From Bdellovibrionales bacterium (GTDB lineage: Bacteria > Bdellovibrionota > Bdellovibrionia > Bdellovibrionales > UBA1609), in NCBI GenBank assembly GCA_020435085.1, contig JAGRAB010000192.1, forward strand, positions 1-9,697: 9,697 nucleotides of DNA, in the 5' to 3' direction. Below, in pieces: positions 1-6,854 of this stretch (position 1 is the stretch's first letter; each line of letters begins with the position of its first letter). Position numbers and translations under genes: made by a program. Below the pieces are notes generated by a model. That model did no database searches, was not told the origin of the DNA, and saw only the letters and a program-made list of their open reading frames with translations.

Positions 1-1115
1 ATAAAATGGCAGATCAAATTAGTGATGCCATTCTTGATGCCTTGTTAGCTCAAGATCCTAAAAGTCGTGTTGCTTGTGAGACCATGATTTCTACAGGCTT
101 TGTTACCGTTGCTGGTGAAATTACCACAAAAGCCTATGTGGAGATGCCCGAAATTATCAGAGAGACTGTTAAAAATATTGGTTATGATAGCAGTGACAAG
201 GGTTTTGATTACCAATCGTGTGCCGTTTTTACGTCTATCGATCGTCAGTCTCCTGATATTGCGATGGGAGTCGATGACTCTACAACAAAAGCCCAAGGGG
301 CTGGTGACCAAGGGATTATGTTTGGCTATGCCGTGAATGAAACACCAGAGTATATGCCAATGACAATTGCTTACTCGCATCAGCTGGTAAAAGAATTGGC
401 TCGTATGAGAAAAAGTGGAAAAGCCAACTTTCTTCGCCCCGATAGTAAAAGTCAGGTGACCATTGAGTATAAAGATGGAAAAGCCGCGCGTATTGATGCT
501 GTCGTTTTATCCACGCAACATTCACCAGATGTGACTCAAGACCAAGTTCAAGCATTTGTACTTGAAGAACTCTTTCAAAAAGTACTTCCCAAAAACATGT
601 TAGATGCAAATACAAAGTTTCATGTGAATCCAACGGGTCGTTTTGTGATCGGTGGTCCTCAAGGGGATTGCGGGCTCACTGGTCGAAAAATTATTGTTGA
701 TACTTATGGTGGTCATGGAGCCCATGGTGGTGGTGCATTCTCTGGAAAAGATCCTTCAAAAGTAGACCGTTCAGCCGCCTATGCTGCTCGTCATGTGGCA
801 AAAAATATTGTGGCGGCAGGCCTTGCTGAAAAATGTCTTGTGCAATTGGCCTATGCCATTGGCGTGGCTGAGCCTGTTTCTGTGATGGTCAATGATTACG
901 GCACATCCAGTATTGATTCTGAAGTTTTAAGCAAAGCTGTACGACAAGTTTGGAATTTAACGCCACGTGGAATTGTTGAGCAATTTGACCTCTTAAAACC
1001 GCGTTACCTGAAAACAGCCGCTTACGGTCACTTTGGGCGTGATGAAGCTGAATTCACTTGGGAAAAATTAGACTGCATCGATCAAATTAAGGACGCGGTG
1101 AAAACCTTAAAATAG
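1..1115 (+). CDS. metK: S-adenosylmethionine synthase (methionine adenosyltransferase), 5' end cut by window
   Basis: MetK makes S-adenosylmethionine from methionine and ATP in the cytoplasm, releasing phosphate and pyrophosphate; it works as a tetramer. The visible part has both family signatures: [12 protein letters not shown] near residue 98 and [19 protein letters not shown] near residue 242, plus GDCGLTGRK between them. The ATG at 6-8 is not the true start. The codon before it is AAA (Lys), and the partial codon before that ends in AT, matching Asp. This restores the family's HPDK-x-ADQISDA motif, so roughly 15-20 N-terminal residues, including the active-site His of HPDK, lie upstream of the window. 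The C-terminus (FTWEKLD and following) looks complete, ending at TAG 1113-1115. I see no strong terminator in the 53-base gap to the next gene, so read-through is possible. The family call is very secure. Confidence 0.97.
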   Translation, partial: KMADQISDAILDALLAQDPKSRVACETMISTGFVTVAGEITTKAYVEMPEIIRETVKNIGYDSSDKGFDYQSCAVFTSIDRQSPDIAMGVDDSTTKAQGAGDQGIMFGYAVNETPEYMPMTIAYSHQLVKELARMRKSGKANFLRPDSKSQVTIEYKDGKAARIDAVVLSTQHSPDVTQDQVQAFVLEELFQKVLPKNMLDANTKFHVNPTGRFVIGGPQGDCGLTGRKIIVDTYGGHGAHGGGAFSGKDPSKVDRSAAYAARHVAKNIVAAGLAEKCLVQLAYAIGVAEPVSVMVNDYGTSSIDSEVLSKAVRQVWNLTPRGIVEQFDLLKPRYLKTAAYGHFGRDEAEFTWEKLDCIDQIKDAVKTLK

Positions 1116-1131
1116 CGAGTGCTTAAGTACC

Positions 1132-1151
1132 TATTGCAACCTATGGCAATA
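1132..1151. promoter_or_regulatory. Short inverted repeat upstream of the ribbon-helix-helix gene; candidate operator
   Basis: TATTGC (1132-1137) and GCAATA (1146-1151) are perfect reverse complements separated by 8 bases, in the 53-base gap between metK and the small DNA-binding protein gene. A -10-like TATATT lies at 1152-1157, directly after the right arm, but no convincing -35 box sits 16-18 bases before it. The position would suit autoregulation by the downstream ribbon-helix-helix protein, a habit common in that family. Six-base AT-rich arms can occur by chance, so this is a weak call. As RNA the stem is short and lacks a T tract, which argues against a terminator. Confidence 0.25.
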
Positions 1152-1168
1152 TATATTAACAAGTCTCT

Positions 1169-1387
1169 ATGGGAAAAAAGGTTGCAACAACAGTTTATAT
1201 CACTGAAGAACAGCAGAGTTTGTTAAAAGAGCTCAACGAGCGATCAAAAGTTCCAATTGCTGAATATATTCGCCAAGGCATTGATCTTGTTATTCACAAA
1301 TATTCTGAATTGCTACCTGGGCAAATGGCTCTTCCTCTAGGACAAAAATCTCCAGAAAATTCATCACAAGAAATTTCGCAAGTTTAG
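1169..1387 (+). CDS. Small ribbon-helix-helix (CopG/Arc-type) DNA-binding protein
   Basis: A 72-residue protein whose first 45 residues have the ribbon-helix-helix pattern. A short beta strand (TTVYIT, residues 7-12) is followed by helix 1 ([15 protein letters not shown]) and helix 2 ([17 protein letters not shown]). Family members dimerise through the strand, which inserts into the DNA major groove; many are transcriptional repressors, some are antitoxins. The tail after residue 48 is rich in Pro, Gln and Ser and is probably disordered. No toxin gene is adjacent: the neighbours are metK and lepA, so a regulator is likelier than an antitoxin. No Shine-Dalgarno sequence precedes the ATG, and a -10-like TATATT ends only 11 bases before it, so the mRNA could have a very short leader. 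The target is unknown; the inverted repeat just upstream is a candidate. Confidence 0.8.
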   Translation: MGKKVATTVYITEEQQSLLKELNERSKVPIAEYIRQGIDLVIHKYSELLPGQMALPLGQKSPENSSQEISQV

Positions 1388-1403
1388 GATAATAAAAAAT
1401 AAA

Positions 1404-3203
1404 ATGCAGCCAGAAAACATACGTAATTTTTCAATTATTGCCCATATCGATCACGGAAAATCCACCCTCGCGGATTGCTTACTGCAAAAAACAGGCACTC
1501 TTTCTGAGCGGGAGAAAAAAAATCAGTTTCTCGACAATATGGAGCTAGAAAGAGAGCGAGGTATAACCATTAAAGCCCAGACTGTTCGGTTGAATTACAA
1601 GGCAAAGAATGGTCAAGAATACCAACTCAATTTGATTGATACTCCAGGGCATGTGGATTTCTCTTATGAAGTTTCTCGAAGTTTGGCAGCTTGTGAGGGG
1701 GCAATCTTGGTTGTTGATGCTGCTCAAGGAGTCGAAGCCCAAACCTTGGCTAACGTTTACTTAGCTTTAGAGAACGACTTAGAAATTATTATCGTATTGA
1801 ATAAAATTGATTTGCCAGCAGCTGATCCTGAAGGTGTTTTACAACAAATTGAAGAAGCAATTGGTTTAGATACTGAGGGTGCTATTTTTGCTTCAGCAAA
1901 AGAAATGAGAGGCATTGAAGATATTCTTGAAGCTGTTGTTGAAAAAATTCCTTCTCCAAAGGCAGATCGCTCTTTACCACTACGAGCCCTTGTTTTTGAT
2001 AGTTGGTTTGATCCTTATCAGGGTGTTGTTTCTCTTGTGCGAGTGATGGATGGAAAAATCAAAAAAGGCGATCGCATTAAGTTTATGGCGACCGATCGAG
2101 ATTATGAAGCTTTAAAGCTGGGTGTTTTTTCTCCTTTTGCGCGTAATTTGGATGAGCTTCAAGCCGGTGAAGTGGGATTTATTATTTCAGGTATTAAAGA
2201 CATTCGAGATGTGAAAGTAGGGGATACCGTGACCTTTGCAAAACAAGGAGCCACTGTCCCATTAGAGGGGTTTCAGCGTTTAAAACCAATGGTTTTCTCT
2301 GGAATTTTTCCAGTGGAAACTCCTGATTTTGAAGATCTTAAAGAGGCTCTTGAAAAATTAGTACTCAATGATTCAAGTCTTACTTATGAGCCAGAAACTT
2401 CGGCAGCACTTGGCTTTGGTTTTCGATGTGGTTTCTTAGGTCTTCTTCATATGGAGATTGTTCAGGAACGATTAGAGAGAGAGTTTGGTTTAAATCTCAT
2501 TACTACAGCACCATCTGTGGTTTACAAAGTTCATACTACCGATGGTGAAGTGAGAGAGTTGGAGAATCCAGCGCAACTACCAGATCCTGCAAAAATCGAT
2601 CATCTCGAAGAACCAATGGTCAAATTGGCTCTTCATACACCCTCGGAGTTTGTCGGAAGTATTCTCAAGCTTTGTGAAGAAAAACGAGGTGTGCAGATCA
2701 AAATGGAGTATATGTCCAATGATCGAGTGATTATTGAATACCGTTTACCATTGAATGAAATGGTGATGGATTTTTATGATCGGTTAAAATCCATTTCAAA
2801 AGGTTATGCTTCGATGGAGTATGAGTTAGCAGGTTATGAAACTTCAAACTTGGTTAAGCTGGATATTCTTCTCAATGGTGATCCTGTTGATGCTCTTTCG
2901 GTGATCGTTCACCGATCAAAAGCAGAGTCGAGAGGGCGTAACTTAGCATCAAAATTAAAAGAACTCATCCCAAGACAACAATATCAAATTGCTATTCAAG
3001 CGGCGATCGGTTCAAAAGTCATTGCTCGTGAAACTCTTGGTGCTCTTCGAAAAGATGTAACGGCAAAATGTTACGGTGGAGATATCACACGAAAAAGAAA
3101 GTTATTAGAAAAACAAAAAGAAGGCAAAAAACGCATGAAATCTATTGGAAAAGTCGACATTCCTCAAGAGGCGTTTTTGGCTATTCTTAAGGTGGATGAT
3201 TAA
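1404..3203 (+). CDS. lepA: Elongation factor 4 (LepA), ribosomal back-translocase GTPase
   Basis: LepA is a translational GTPase related to EF-G; it binds the ribosome, can move tRNAs backward, and has been linked to initiation and ribosome assembly. At 599 residues it equals the usual family length. The GTPase motifs are clear: P-loop AHIDHGKST (13-21), switch region with RERGIT (50-55), DTPGH (79-83), NKID (133-136) and SAK (164-166). The LepA-specific C-terminal domain is present, with [20 protein letters not shown] close to the end. An AGGA at 1386-1389 overlaps the stop of the previous gene and is the only Shine-Dalgarno candidate, with a rather long spacing. The stop TAA shares its last base with the ATG of the next gene (TAATG). 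lepA followed by lepB is a widespread bacterial gene order. Confidence 0.98.
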   Translation: MQPENIRNFSIIAHIDHGKSTLADCLLQKTGTLSEREKKNQFLDNMELERERGITIKAQTVRLNYKAKNGQEYQLNLIDTPGHVDFSYEVSRSLAACEGAILVVDAAQGVEAQTLANVYLALENDLEIIIVLNKIDLPAADPEGVLQQIEEAIGLDTEGAIFASAKEMRGIEDILEAVVEKIPSPKADRSLPLRALVFDSWFDPYQGVVSLVRVMDGKIKKGDRIKFMATDRDYEALKLGVFSPFARNLDELQAGEVGFIISGIKDIRDVKVGDTVTFAKQGATVPLEGFQRLKPMVFSGIFPVETPDFEDLKEALEKLVLNDSSLTYEPETSAALGFGFRCGFLGLLHMEIVQERLEREFGLNLITTAPSVVYKVHTTDGEVRELENPAQLPDPAKIDHLEEPMVKLALHTPSEFVGSILKLCEEKRGVQIKMEYMSNDRVIIEYRLPLNEMVMDFYDRLKSISKGYASMEYELAGYETSNLVKLDILLNGDPVDALSVIVHRSKAESRGRNLASKLKELIPRQQYQIAIQAAIGSKVIARETLGALRKDVTAKCYGGDITRKRKLLEKQKEGKKRMKSIGKVDIPQEAFLAILKVDD

Positions 3204-4261
3204 TGCAAAAAGAAAAAAAGCGATTTTGGAGTGAGGGGGCTGGGTCATTTGCCATAGCTATTGGCATTGCCCTTATCATCCGATGGGCTTTTATGGAAGC
3301 TTATGTCATCCCTTCAGGAAGTATGCTGCCGACTCTTCTTATTAACGATCATATATTTGTGAATAAAGTTGTTTATGGAATCCGAGTTCCTTTTACAACT
3401 GATTGGTTTGCAGAATTCGCGCATCCACAGCGAGGAGATGTTATTGTTTTTCGCTATCCTTCGGATCCAAACCTTTATTATATCAAGCGAGTGATTGGTA
3501 TTCCAGAGGACGAAGTTTTGTATGAAAATGAAAATCTATACGTCAATCAACAGCTTGTTGAGCGGGAAGTTCCAGTAGGCCCTTTAAAAGCCGAGTGGGA
3601 CTGGCTTTCGGATGCAGATTTTGTGGGCGAAATTGGTGCGAATGGCTTAAATAATTATACACACTGGCAGGAGTCATTAGGCGGCAAAAAATATAGTGTT
3701 CTTTTACGTCGAGATGGATCAAAGCAATTGGAGTTTGGTCCATACCAGGTTCCTCCTCGTCATTATTTTGTCATGGGAGACAATCGTGATAACTCTCAAG
3801 ATAGTCGTTTTTGGGCTTCAGATGCCGTTTCTGCCCATGGATTTATTCAGTTTAAAAGAAAAGATACAAGGTCTAATGAGTTTATTACTATTCCTGAAGG
3901 AACCATTGTTGGAACTCAAGAGGTAATGGGGCGGAGTTATCGGTATAAAACCACTCAAGAGGCAAAGCTCACGGGTTCTTCGGTACCAGTTTCTGTTATG
4001 GCATTAGAGGCGGGCCCACAAAGTCATGCAGAACCTCATAAAGTTGAAGTGATTGAAACAGAGGCTTTAAAAGAAGTTCTCATTGTAACAAATGAACTTC
4101 CTATTGTGGGAGGGAAAGATTACCGGTTTGTACCAAGAGAATATGTTGTGGGCCGAGCCATGTTTGTATGGTTATCTTGTGAAGATAAGCTCCCTTTGTT
4201 CACTTTTTTATGTAATCCGTTGACATTACGGTGGGGAAGGTTCTTTCATGATATTAACTAG
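3203..4261 (+). CDS. lepB: Type I signal peptidase (first paralogue) with ~100-residue insertion
   Basis: A membrane serine protease that removes signal peptides from exported proteins on the periplasmic side. After a basic N-terminus there is one membrane segment (about 14-31), then the catalytic box IPSGSM with nucleophile Ser40, the YYIKR box with general base Lys95, and GDNRDNSQDSR at 192-202. The 352 residues are long for the family. The extra length is a block at about 206-307 between FW (203-204) and FVPREYVVGRAMFVWLS, which are nearly contiguous in ordinary LepB (and in the next gene). I recognise no domain in the block. All catalytic residues remain, so the protein should be active. 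Start choice is supported by an excellent Shine-Dalgarno, AAGGTGG at 3189-3195, inside lepA, seven bases before the ATG, with TAATG stop/start overlap. The stop codon's last base is also the first base of the inverted-repeat element downstream. Confidence 0.95.
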   Translation: MQKEKKRFWSEGAGSFAIAIGIALIIRWAFMEAYVIPSGSMLPTLLINDHIFVNKVVYGIRVPFTTDWFAEFAHPQRGDVIVFRYPSDPNLYYIKRVIGIPEDEVLYENENLYVNQQLVEREVPVGPLKAEWDWLSDADFVGEIGANGLNNYTHWQESLGGKKYSVLLRRDGSKQLEFGPYQVPPRHYFVMGDNRDNSQDSRFWASDAVSAHGFIQFKRKDTRSNEFITIPEGTIVGTQEVMGRSYRYKTTQEAKLTGSSVPVSVMALEAGPQSHAEPHKVEVIETEALKEVLIVTNELPIVGGKDYRFVPREYVVGRAMFVWLSCEDKLPLFTFLCNPLTLRWGRFFHDIN

Positions 4262-4385
4262 AAGCAACATTAAAGGTGTCATCTTTTTCGTTGGCTTCGC
4301 CCTCAGCTTGTGCTGACGTACTAAAAAAGTACGCCTCCGCGCCTCAGGCTTGCCGCCTCAAACCTGACACCTTTAATATTGCTTC
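4261..4385. repeat. 125-bp element with 21-bp terminal inverted repeats; candidate MITE/REP-like element or structured RNA
   Basis: The arms 4261-4281 and 4365-4385 are reverse complements over 21 bases with one mismatch (C4268 against A4378); each contains AAAGGTGTCA or its complement. The interior is visibly richer in G and C than the flanking genes and has nested hairpins: TCAGC/GCTGA (4303-4316) directly followed by CGTACT/AGTACG (4317-4333). It also has an imperfect direct repeat (CGCCCTCAGCTTG at 4298-4310, CGCGCCTCAGGCTTG at 4338-4352). It carries no ORF of note. It sits between two lepB genes in a cluster whose other junctions overlap, as expected of an insertion. The AAAGGTGTCA motif recalls palindromes associated with REP/RAYT elements, from memory only. 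No clear target duplication was found. An intrinsic terminator is less likely because no T tract follows either arm. Confidence 0.7.
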
Positions 4386-4417
4386 AAATATATTATATGT
4401 TCAATCAGTAAACGAGG
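4364..4417 (+). promoter_or_regulatory. Weak promoter candidate and Shine-Dalgarno for the second signal peptidase gene
   Basis: CTGACA (4364-4369), overlapping the right terminal repeat of the upstream element, resembles a -35 box, and TATATT/TATTAT (4389-4396) resembles a -10 box. The spacing of 19 bases to TATATT is longer than ideal, so the promoter call is weak. GAGG at 4414-4417 is a plausible Shine-Dalgarno, 11 bases before the ATG at 4429. If real, this site would give lepB2 its own expression where the inserted element separates it from lepA-lepB1. Confidence 0.25.
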
Positions 4418-4428
4418 CAGTTTAAATA

Positions 4429-5166
4429 ATGAGCAAAAAAAAACAGGGATTCTTAAGTAGTTTTTCTTCATTCATGATGGCCGTTTTGGCAATTTTGGCT
4501 TTTCGATGGTTGTTATTTGAGCCATATGTCATTCCATCGGGGAGTATGCGTCCTACACTTTTAGTTCATGACCATATCCTTGTTAATAAGTTTGCTTATG
4601 GAGTCCGAGTTCCATTTATGAAACAGTGGATTTTTAAACGTGACAATCCAAAGCGTGGTGACATTGTTGTTTTTCGAGCCGTCAACCAAAGTTACTTTAT
4701 GGTGAAAAGAGTGGTTGGTGAACCGGGAGATAAAATTGAATATTTAACAGATGGAACGCTGATTATTAATGGTAAAGAAATTGTTCGACGAGACATGGGG
4801 CCAGGGTTGGAGCCTAAAAACCAAGATCCATATTACCACGTAGATGAGCTGGGAATTGGCGGGCCTTTTGAGCAATTTACTTTTTATGAAGAAACCAATG
4901 AAAATGCCAAATATCGTACGCTGCAATTATTGGGATTTCCTCGAGATCACTTTCAAATTGATGTTCCAGAAGATCACCTCTTTATGATGGGAGATAATCG
5001 TGATAACTCTGCTGACTCTCGTGTTTGGGGACCACTTCCCATTGACCATGTTTTGGGTCAAGCCATGTTTGTTTGGTTGAGTTGCGATCACACGTTGTCG
5101 CTATTGCCATTTTTGTGTAATCCCTTGGAGTTACGCTGGGATCGATTTTTCCACAGTGTCGATTAA
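4429..5166 (+). CDS. lepB: Type I signal peptidase (second paralogue)
   Basis: A 245-residue signal peptidase I with all hallmark boxes. It has a basic start (MSKKKQ), one membrane segment (about 12-30), PYVIPSGSM with nucleophile Ser39, MVKRVVGEPGD with general base Lys93, and GDNRDNSADSRVWG (188-200). The C-terminal stretch GQAMFVWLSC...FLCNPLELRWDRFF closely matches the first paralogue, so the two are probably a tandem duplication. Both share two Cys residues eleven apart (219 and 230 here) in the predicted periplasmic part, possibly a disulfide. Unlike the first paralogue there is no insertion after DSR-x-W. It should cleave signal peptides in the inner membrane; how substrates are divided between the copies is unknown. 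The stop TAA overlaps the next start as TAATG, implying coupled translation. Confidence 0.95.
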   Translation: MSKKKQGFLSSFSSFMMAVLAILAFRWLLFEPYVIPSGSMRPTLLVHDHILVNKFAYGVRVPFMKQWIFKRDNPKRGDIVVFRAVNQSYFMVKRVVGEPGDKIEYLTDGTLIINGKEIVRRDMGPGLEPKNQDPYYHVDELGIGGPFEQFTFYEETNENAKYRTLQLLGFPRDHFQIDVPEDHLFMMGDNRDNSADSRVWGPLPIDHVLGQAMFVWLSCDHTLSLLPFLCNPLELRWDRFFHSVD

Positions 5167-5861
5167 TGTTCAAATTCCCATCAGGTTTATTTTTTAAAAT
5201 TTATACCCTCGTGCGAGCCTATGCCGAGGGAATTATCCTTACTATTTTATTTGCTATTATTTTAAGAGTCTTCGTGGTGACTCCCTATCGAATTCCGAAT
5301 AACCTAATGGCCCCTAATCTTATTATTGGTGACTTTATTTTAGCTTATCGCCTGCCCTATGGCATTCGAGTCCCTTTCACTCACATTAAACTTGGAGAAA
5401 AGCTTCCCCACCGGGGAGACTTAGTGGTTTTTCCTTGCCCGAAGACAAAGTCAATAACGTGCTTAAGAAGAGTGGTGGGGCTTCCTGGTGATCGGCTTGA
5501 AATCCGTGGGGAGCGACTTTTTATTAATGGTCAGCAGGCTGATTATGAGCTGATAGAAAAAAATGAATTGGGTGTACACTTTAAAGAAACTATTGAAGAT
5601 CACCAATATGAGATATTTATTCGAGGGAATGAGGGACATGTTCAGTTTGGCCCAGTGATTGTAGGTCCTCAGTCTGTTTTTTTACTTTCCGATCATAGAG
5701 ATTTGGGGGAAGACTCCCGAAGCTGGGGAGGAGTTCATGTGCAAGAAATTGAAGCACGGGTGGCCTTTATCTGGCTTTCTTTAGATTGGCTCACAGAGTC
5801 TAGGTTGCAAAGCTCAGGCCCTGCTCTGCGCTGGGAAAGGCTTTTTCAATCCCCACATTGA
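5166..5861 (+). CDS. Type I signal peptidase family protein, catalytic residues lost (probable pseudoenzyme)
   Basis: A 231-residue protein clearly of the signal peptidase I fold. It has a membrane segment (about 21-38), YGIRVPF and HRGDLVVF as in its neighbours, RRVVGLPGD, an FGP-x-x-VGP segment, and DSRSWG before VAFIWLS. Yet the active site is gone. IPSGSM is replaced by IPNNLM, so the nucleophile position is Leu47 and the oxyanion-hole Ser is Asn45. The general-base Lys is Arg101. GDNRDNS has become SDHRDLG, replacing the Ser that orients the Lys in E. coli LepB (Ser278) with Gly181. The structural Asp183 and Arg185 remain. The frame is open and full length, so it does not look like a decaying pseudogene. 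It also lacks the C-terminal Cys pair of its neighbours. A chaperone or partner role with the active paralogues is an inference. The start overlaps the previous stop (TAATG); no Shine-Dalgarno is visible. Confidence 0.88.
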   Translation: MFKFPSGLFFKIYTLVRAYAEGIILTILFAIILRVFVVTPYRIPNNLMAPNLIIGDFILAYRLPYGIRVPFTHIKLGEKLPHRGDLVVFPCPKTKSITCLRRVVGLPGDRLEIRGERLFINGQQADYELIEKNELGVHFKETIEDHQYEIFIRGNEGHVQFGPVIVGPQSVFLLSDHRDLGEDSRSWGGVHVQEIEARVAFIWLSLDWLTESRLQSSGPALRWERLFQSPH

Positions 5862-5886
5862 CTCCCTGAAAACGATTCTATATATT
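5858..5886 (+). promoter_or_regulatory. Predicted sigma70-type promoter of the pyrB-car operon
   Basis: TTGACT at 5858-5863 matches the -35 consensus at five of six positions, and TATATT at 5881-5886 matches the -10 consensus at five of six, with the optimal 17-base spacer. The -35 box includes the TGA stop of the preceding gene. A start about seven bases after the -10 box falls at roughly 5892-5895, right at the pyrB ATG (5895), and no Shine-Dalgarno precedes that ATG. The simplest reading is a leaderless or nearly leaderless pyrB mRNA. This is a prediction from sequence; no start site has been mapped. Confidence 0.6.
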
Positions 5887-5920
5887 GACCGACAATGTCA
5901 ATCGTCGGTCATTCTTTTTT
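5886..5920 (+). terminator. Terminator-like hairpin spanning the pyrB start codon
   Basis: TGACCGAC (5886-5893) and GTCGGTCA (5904-5911) form a perfect 8-bp stem with five G-C pairs. The 10-base loop contains the pyrB ATG (5895-5897). The stem is followed at once by TTCTTTTTT (5912-5920). This is the architecture of an intrinsic terminator, although the loop is somewhat long. It lies 24 bases after the last signal peptidase gene and could end read-through from the lep genes. A transcript begun at the predicted pyrB promoter would lack most of the left arm and could not form it. As DNA, the dyad sits on the predicted transcription start and could equally be a repressor operator. Confidence 0.5.
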
Positions 5921-6854
5921 GAGTTCAAATGATATTTCCGTAGAAGATATAAATAAAATCTTTACTCGAGCCTCTTTGTTTAAAAGAGAATACGAATCTA
6001 AAGGTCGAATTGATCATCTAGTGAATCAAGGTTCACTTGGGCAAAAAGTTATCACACTTATTTTTTCAGAGCCATCAACAAGAACACGTACAAGTTTTCA
6101 AATGGCAGCACTCCGCCTTGGTTTGAGAGTTGTGTCTCTTGATAACATGGCTGTGTCGAGTATGAAAAAGGGTGAAACCATTGCAGACACTCTTCGTAAT
6201 GTAGCTGCAATGTGGCCAGATATTATAGTGGCACGATTCAATGACGATATAGAAAGCTATGATGTTGTTAAAAACTCCAAAATTCCAGTCATCAATGCTG
6301 GGATTGGAACCCATGAACATCCGACACAAGCACTTTTAGACGCTTTTACGATTTTAGATTCTCGTGGCCAAATTGAAGGTGAAAAAGTCCTTATTGTTGG
6401 TGATGTCCTCCATAGTCGGGTAGCCAACTCTAATCTCATCTTATTAAGAAAATTAGGGGCAGAAATTGCTTATTGTGCCCCTATTGAATTTCAACCAAAA
6501 AATGATGATTGGGCAGATGTTCGGCAGTTTCCTGATCGAGATGAAGCTGTGAAATGGGCCTCTGTCATTATGGGCTTAAGAATTCAAAAAGAACGTCATA
6601 TGGGAGCTGCGGGAAGTATTGCACTCACTGTTGCGGCCTATCGAGATAAATATCGTATTGGTGGAGACCAGCTGAATCACTTTCAGCAAGATGGCATTTT
6701 ACTTCACCCAGGGCCCGTCAATCGAGGGGTCGAATTTTCTAATTATGTTTTGAGTGACTCTCGTTGCAAAGTATTAAATCAGGTGACAAACGGAGTTTTT
6801 GTTCGAGCGTCACTTCTCTCTTTCACTCTAGGCCTTGAGGTAAAGGAAGCGTGA
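5895..6854 (+). CDS. pyrB: Aspartate carbamoyltransferase catalytic subunit
   Basis: PyrB joins carbamoyl phosphate and L-aspartate to give N-carbamoyl-aspartate, the first committed step of pyrimidine synthesis. The 319 residues are a normal length. The carbamoyl-phosphate loop FSEPSTRTRTSF is at 57-68, the SSMKKGET loop contributed to the neighbouring active site at 88-95, GTHEHPTQALLD around His142, and HPGPVNRGVE at 271-280. The ATG at 5895 is chosen because the residues right after it (VGHSFLSSNDISVEDI) align with the usual family N-terminus; a later in-frame TTG at 5919 would remove this. There is no Shine-Dalgarno; the ATG lies in a hairpin loop and near a predicted transcription start. 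No pyrI regulatory subunit gene is visible. The end overlaps carA by four bases (GTGA), so carA, which supplies its substrate, is probably translationally coupled. Confidence 0.97.
   Translation: MSIVGHSFLSSNDISVEDINKIFTRASLFKREYESKGRIDHLVNQGSLGQKVITLIFSEPSTRTRTSFQMAALRLGLRVVSLDNMAVSSMKKGETIADTLRNVAAMWPDIIVARFNDDIESYDVVKNSKIPVINAGIGTHEHPTQALLDAFTILDSRGQIEGEKVLIVGDVLHSRVANSNLILLRKLGAEIAYCAPIEFQPKNDDWADVRQFPDRDEAVKWASVIMGLRIQKERHMGAAGSIALTVAAYRDKYRIGGDQLNHFQQDGILLHPGPVNRGVEFSNYVLSDSRCKVLNQVTNGVFVRASLLSFTLGLEVKEA

Noticed and set aside
6..8. ATG at position 6 as the true start of metK
   Set aside because: The in-frame codon before it is Lys, preceded by a codon ending in AT (Asp fits), continuing the HPDK motif. 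The gene starts upstream of the window.
45..633. Minus-strand open frames inside metK (45-380 and 316-633)
   Set aside because: They lie wholly opposite a strongly conserved gene, have no recognisable family pattern, and are best explained as shadows of its codon use.
3696..3926. Plus-strand open frame inside the first signal peptidase gene
   Set aside because: It is out of frame with conserved catalytic boxes that run through the same bases; no motif or ribosome site supports it.
4261..4385. Complete insertion sequence
   Set aside because: There is no transposase gene and only 125 bases, so at most it is a non-autonomous element.
4261..4385. Rho-independent terminator formed by the long inverted repeat
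   Set aside because: No T tract follows the right arm (AAATATATT does), and the 83-base loop is far too long for a standard terminator.
5166..5861. Decaying lepB pseudogene
   Set aside because: There is no frameshift or premature stop, the length is normal, structural residues are kept and the start overlaps its neighbour, so a maintained pseudoenzyme fits better.
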